Below, piece by piece: positions 58,691-64,000 of a DNA stretch of 64,000 nt. The position numbers were made by a program, and so were the translations under genes. The stretch is from Marsupella aquatica (Eukaryota; Marchantiophyta). Within the stretch, counting starts at the first letter, position 1, and every line of letters begins with the position of its first letter. The stretch lies in the NCBI GenBank assembly GCA_973895155.1, contig OZ316893.1:1488001-1552000 (forward strand), written 5' to 3'. The notes beneath the pieces were generated by a model, which was not told the DNA's origin, ran no database searches, and saw only the letters and a list, made by a program, of their open reading frames with translations.

Positions 58691-61600
58691 AGGGATGATG
58701 GGTCCAGATAGACCCCCTACTTGCCAGTCACGGCCAAACTGGGTCAGCCGGTAAGCTGATAAAGAGCTGTACTTGCTAAAATTATGAATGACAACAGCTA
58801 TAAAATCCGAATTTCCCGAGCTTTCAGTATGACGCGTTGCCTGATCTGTGTGCATGAATTGAACCACTACAGTAGAGTATCCAGCCAAAATGCCCCCATG
58901 GTTTCCAAAAGGCGAAAATGGAGGGAACAAGCCACTGAGACGCATTCCAGTTTTTGACACACTGAATTACTTGACCTGAAGGGGGATATCCAATGGATAT
59001 ATCTGCTTTCACCTAGAGTGGGTACTAACTAGGTAAATGTGCTGGGTAAATATTTCGTAGCATATAACTACTACATGTAAAGTGCAATTCATTTGTCACA
59101 AGATTATTTTGTGGAGGTAGTTTTGCCTGGAGGATGGGAATTTTCTATTTAGTTTGGGATAAAATTGTCTTCTCTTCTTATGGTCACAATGAGAGTCATG
59201 CCACAGTTGAGCATTGGGCTAGATAGCATGTCATCGTAGCTGTTCTATACAATAATATAAATTATTTGTTAATACTGTCAAGGACCTTAATACTGAGATT
59301 CTTATTTTGACTAGTTTTAATTAGTACAAATAGAATAGAGTTGTGGGGCATAATGTCCTTACAACCAAGAACTAACATTAGTTTGAGTTTGAGTGGCTAT
59401 GTATTGTACTTTAATTAATAGGCCCCTAATACACTAAAAAGGCCTGACTAAGAGATTTTTATTTCTACTTATTTTAGTGACGTGTAAAAATCTGCTATTT
59501 ATAGTTGATTGAAGTGAATCAAACAAATCTTGTTTGTTCAATGTGATTCAAGAGTACCCCAAAGGAGTTATAAATTTATGAAGTTTGCTCTATATTTGAG
59601 TAGTATATGGAAGGAATTATAAGTTTCCAAAGTTTTTTTAATGCTTGAATGAGTAGTAAGTTTTGTAAATCGTAATCAAATATTGTGCACATTTTTAGCT
59701 CCTTTTATAAGCAAATTTTAACTATTGTCCATTATTTGTTTTTAACTTTAAGTATGTGTGACACTATTTGACTTGTGATCACAATTAGTGTCATACTATA
59801 TTAGTGTCACACACCCTAATTACTCTCACTTACCTCAAATATAATCTCACAATAATTAGAGTGCGTGAGACTAAATATTGTAAAGAGTGTACTCCACATC
59901 TTGATTGTGCATTTTCTCAAATAGTTGCCCCCAAAAATTACAAAGAGAACCATCAAGAATTACAAAGAGACATTTTCTCCAATAGTGCCCCAAAAATTAG
60001 GAGAGGGATATGCTTAGTAAACCTCTTCTGGAAAAAGTTTGCTCAATCAACCACCTGGATACTTTTCCCAAATCTGGACCTTTTGATGGACTTTTTGATC
60101 TCAGATCTGGATCGTTAATAGACCTTAGTAGGTACATCAAGGAACAAGTTTCATTTTGTGGGTCGATCAAGCAAATACCTCCAAAAATTACAAAGAGAAC
60201 CATCAAGAATTACAAAGAGTATGGTGTTTGACATTACTCCCCATAGCAATTTGGTGCGCAGTTTGCCCACAGTCCCTGTAAGCGGAAGATTAGCACTCGA
60301 TCATGTGTGCTGTGTGTCATTATGCGTGATCTCGTACCCACGTCCTTGCCGTGGAGCCAGCGAACACGGCGGTTCGCGAGAATGGAAAGCCAAGCAAGAA
60401 CGACAGGGTGCGGGGTTCCACAAAGCCGACGAAGTTTCCTCAGCTAAATGCGGTGGTGGTGCATGTACTTAACCTTTATCTTGTGTCGTTTACGCAAATT
60501 GGAAACGTAGACTGCAAGAATTAACAGCTTTCTGGGAGGCTGCCGGTTTACTACCATGTCAGCTTTGCGTCTGGACAGGACGTAGCTCTGCACGGGAATA
60601 TACACTAAGGGATTTATGAGGAATTGATTCCCGAAAGCGATCAATTCGCCCAACTGATGGCCAATTGTAAATCATGCAGTTCATCAACGATGTAGAGATT
60701 CACCTGATCTGTTAGGAAGCCTGCAGTTTGCCAACAATTTTGAAGGAGAGAGAAGGGAGAGGGGATGGCGCGATTGTGTGATTGATGGACCTTTGTTATG
60801 TACCAACCGGCGATCTCATGAACTCATCTTTAATTGCAGCTCACAGGTGGAAAAAAGAGTGGACGCTTTCCTGAGAGCTCTAGAGTACTGTGGTCTTTCC
60901 AAACATCATAGTCATTGTCAACTGCCTTTCCCTTTGTGTCGGTCTTGTGTCTGATTCGGTTTTCCTTTGCTTAATTAATGTTTATTTATACACGAGACCA
61001 AGGTCTAGAAGGCTTTGATACCCTATGTAAGCGAGAGCACAAATTTGCTTGTCAAATTTTCTTGGGCACTGTACATTATGACTATTGTTTAACTCAAAAC
61101 AACAGGAAACCCCAGTTCGTTCTAACTTATGTAGTGAATTTGTATGACTCGGAACAACAAGAAATCCCACAGTACTTTATCGAGTGCAGTACAGGACGCG
61201 AGTGCCCCCGAATACCAAGAGCACTCCTGTTGCGAGACAAACATTCTAGTAAGAAACGGTTGGAATGTGCAGGAAGTGCCAAACATACAGTGCACTCCAG
61301 TTGCGAGTAACAAAGAGTGGGAATCTCTAGGGTGCACTTACTATCCACGAGCACGAATGCTGAATACTATATATACACGTCCAAGATTTTGCACCTAAAA
61401 ACCAAGTACGCGAATTGAGTAATTCTCTGTCCACCATGTCGACTGCTTGATCTAAAAACAGCACCATAGCCCGCACCATAGTTCACGGTCATGTCTTAAT
61501 TCGTAGAGTAGTCTTCACTGAAAGCGGAAATTTCCAGCAAATAAATTAACCTGTAGTTCCCGGTGATGTAGCGTGCGCCAATAGCATAGAAGTCAACGCA

Positions 61601-63480
61601 GAATATCCAAATCGCAGAGAATAGTTACTGGGAAAACCACTGTGAGGTAAAGTCAACTGAACCAATTCATCCCGTGTTAACAATCATAATTCCAACACCA
61701 AGTCAGACCAGACTCCTTCGCTCAATGCATTTAACTGCTGTCCATCATCTGAAATTAACCTGCGATAAGGTTGTTTCCTCGCTATAGTCAACTACTGCCA
61801 AAGAAACCCCCCACAGCGTGAATAATTGGCCCGAGACACCTCTGCTTCTATCGATCTTCCACAGATCAATGAATGCTGGACTGCTGAGCTTAATCTGCTT
61901 CGAAGTCAGCTGAGTTGCAGCACCTGAATGGCTTGCAGTTCAGCTGACTTGAGAAGCTTGCGGAGGAAGTTGGCCTTCATTGAGAGCAAGCTTTAGTGTG
62001 GGAGCTTATGAGGCCACACACGGCTAGTACTGCAACGAGAGTAACTAAAGTTAAGCTAGCTAGCGGTTCAGGGCGCTTGTTGTTGATGAATGGAGTGGAC
62101 TTTGCCAAGGAATAAAGGTAACAGATCTTGTGACGTTCCAAATGAAGTACCCCAGTATCATCATCTCAAACAATTACTCTTACAGATTAATATGATTGAT
62201 CCTTCTCAAAATTGGCTTGAATGGAAATGTATTCAATTAGCTAGTATTTATAAGTAGGAGCAACGAGTGTTAGTTGGGCAAGTTTGAGGCACAGAAATAT
62301 GGGAAGGGTGTGGATATGCCATCAAATGGACAGGGGGAGGTAATTTCCCACGATATAACAAAACCGGTCTAGCAAATTATAGATGTGATCATTGTGGAAA
62401 CAATCAATGGGACAGAAATTTTACATCTGCTGTATGCCGATGCAATCTAAAAGTACTTGCGGTAACCAAATATACGAAAGTAATCTAAAAGTTTGTTTGC
62501 ATGCAGACTTAAAAGGCAAAGCACCTATGCGCATTATCGAGATAATGATTATGTTCAAAAGCGAAACGATTAGTTCTGTTCATGTAAAATTCAACCTAGG
62601 TTAATACAGTATTCAGATTAAGGATTTTGCATGCCCCTCGTTTGGTTTTGTGAAGGTTTTGAGTGCATAGATAATTCAACTGAGTTAGATAGTAAGTAAC
62701 TTATCATTTAAACTGTTTTCTAAATACTAGTTTTCCTGTCGGTCTTCTGGATTCAAACTTTTCTGTTTTCTGGATTCAAGCTTTAATTTCCGTTTGTCAA
62801 CACAACTATATGTGATATTGGTGGTAAGCTTGCTTCATAATTCAAGCTCAAGTTTCTACTGTCCCAAAATTTTCCGTCCATTACCAGTTATTGTCGCATT
62901 GTCCATCTATCACGGGTTCTGTTTTACATTTCATATATTGTTTCAATTATCAAAAATATTCTTTCGCATACTAGTACAGGTTACGACAAGTTCTTCTTCG
63001 AAATTTATGCCAATTTTCCCTACAGTGAAAGCTCAATGTTCTTTTACGATTCACAACTAACCATAGACCAATCGTCATTTTTTACAAGTTTTACTGTCAC
63101 ATTGAAGCATTGGTCGATAACCGGTGCATCTCATCTATGCACAACTAATCATGCGGCATATCCAGTTGTAGAATTAAAAATTTGATTTCAGCTTTACTTC
63201 AACTTCATCAACAGTTTATTGCTGGTTACAAATTACATGTCGACAGATTGTTAAATATGACTACTGCTTCGCAAGCATAAAAAAATGACTTGCTTCGCCA
63301 GCAGAAAAAGAGCTTTAGCAATTATAGCTCTCAACAAGGAGACTACTCTGAATATTTCTGTACAATATGGATCAAGCTAATAGCACTGATGCAGTTTGAT
63401 TGAGAAGATCTACACTACATGTGATAGATTTGTACAGACGGTGTCAAAAGGCCTAGACAATTTGGTTTACATCAAATTTC
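58691..63480. other. AT-rich gene-poor stretch
   Basis: From 59050 to 60000 the sequence is notably AT-rich. An exact 39-bp direct repeat lies at 59931-59969 and 60181-60219. No coding gene, tRNA or rRNA is supported; short ORFs at 60978-61310 and 62794-63060 show no motif. Confidence 0.4.
59931..60219 (+). repeat. Exact 39-bp direct repeat, 250 bp apart
   Basis: CCAAAAATTACAAAGAGAAC and its following 19 bases occur identically at 59931-59969 and 60181-60219. A second pair (CATTTTCTCMAATAGT and following) is at 59911 and 59971. Confidence 0.85.
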
Positions 63481-63789
63481 TCAGTGAAAGACTGGGGACT
63501 GGCGCAGCATCTCGTCAACGATCAAAGCCGCAAATCCGATCATGGTCAGACGGCCGTTCCATCGCTCAGCTCTGGCATTGAATGGGCCCCAGCTGCGCGC
63601 ATCGGTAGATTCCCCATTGATGATGGGAACCAGGGATGCGTAGGCGAAAATCTGCACTATTGCAATGAAGAACGGGAGTCCGACCGCGCCTGGAGCGAAG
63701 AGCTGCTCCATCACAGTTAAACCAGACGCCTTCTCGGCCAGGAAGGCCCACACGAATCCCAACATTGCCTGCATGTTCACAGCCATCAC
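63481..63789 (-). CDS. Early light-induced protein (ELIP)-like, C-terminal exon (5' part outside or unresolved)
   Basis: The - strand frame ends VFH-TGA at 63481. It carries two LHC-type helices: MQAMLGFVWAFLAEKASGLT (helix I part) and FNARAERWNGRLTMIGFAALI (helix III with the Glu/Asn-Arg chlorophyll-binding motif), separated by a hydrophobic segment (GLPFFIAIVQIFAYASLVPI). This matches the C-terminal half of ELIP/LHC-like stress proteins, which sit in the thylakoid membrane and protect against excess light. The transit peptide and N-terminal exon are not resolved before the window edge. Absence of the start makes a pseudogene possible. Confidence 0.75.
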   Translation of the reverse strand: MMAVNMQAMLGFVWAFLAEKASGLTVMEQLFAPGAVGLPFFIAIVQIFAYASLVPIINGESTDARSWGPFNARAERWNGRLTMIGFAALIVDEMLRQSPVFH

Positions 63790-64000
63790 AATTGGAAGAA
63801 GACTGATTAATTTCTCTTTGAAAAGAGTCGATTGCCTGACTACTACGGGAGAGTAGAATTCCGTTCCCTTGTGGAAATGTCACATAGAGTACGCTACAGT
63901 CCGGCTAGACAGGCCTCAACATTTCATATGTAATTAACTCGCATAGAAATGTAATCTCCAGGAATTGCTTCCCTTACTATCTTTCGTGTACAGCTCAACC
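63790..64000 (-). other. Upstream flank or intron of the ELIP-like gene
   Basis: The frame upstream of the ELIP exon shows no further recognisable ELIP sequence before the window ends, so this is probably an intron or the 5' part of the gene. Confidence 0.35.

Overview
This is nuclear DNA from a land plant. The evidence is the spliced genes with GT..AG introns of roughly 100-700 bp, plant-type TTTAGGG telomere motifs, and plant-specific families: a GT37 xyloglucan-type fucosyltransferase, an OPDA reductase, an early light-induced LHC-like protein, and the C-terminus of an ASHH2/SDG8-type histone methyltransferase. Base composition, intron sizes and gene sparsity would suit a bryophyte such as a liverwort. 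That placement is an inference with low to moderate confidence.

Layout. (1) 1-2964: last five visible exons of an ASHH2-like H3K36 methyltransferase, + strand, entering from the left. (2) About 5005-31966: a tandem duplication. Each unit carries a degraded flank and one intact single-exon GT37 fucosyltransferase on the - strand (20154-22115 and 28112-30073, 653 aa each, about 95% identical). (3) Unit A is split by a 13.15-kb Mutator-superfamily element (6116-19266). It has a 9-bp target duplication, degenerate terminal inverted repeats, and an empty counterpart site in unit B. The element holds a decayed MULE transposase (- strand, SWIM zinc finger), a small + strand gene, a larger + strand gene with a ParB/sulfiredoxin-like DGNHR motif, and a repeated 18-bp palindrome. 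A Copia retrotransposon with inverted LTR copies is nested inside it. (4) 25234-25532: a 299-bp non-autonomous relative of that element, next to the junction between the two units. (5) 31967-40200: gene-poor DNA with decayed repeats, a fold-back element and an 11-copy minisatellite. (6) 40234-44612: an 11-exon MPP10 gene (U3 snoRNP, rRNA processing). (7) 48316-51374: a 6-exon 12-oxophytodienoate reductase gene. (8) 51375-63480: mostly repeats and unassigned sequence, with one possible 63-aa membrane protein. (9) 63481-63789: last exon of an ELIP-like protein on the - strand, running off the right edge.

The host genes (chromatin, cell-wall fucosylation, ribosome biogenesis, oxylipin metabolism, photoprotection) do not form a pathway or cluster. 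The most unusual content is the large Mutator-like element: a transposase, a divergent partner gene and iterated palindromes placed in its introns and spacers. All coding regions of that element are broken, so it is a fossil here, but its family may be intact elsewhere in the genome.
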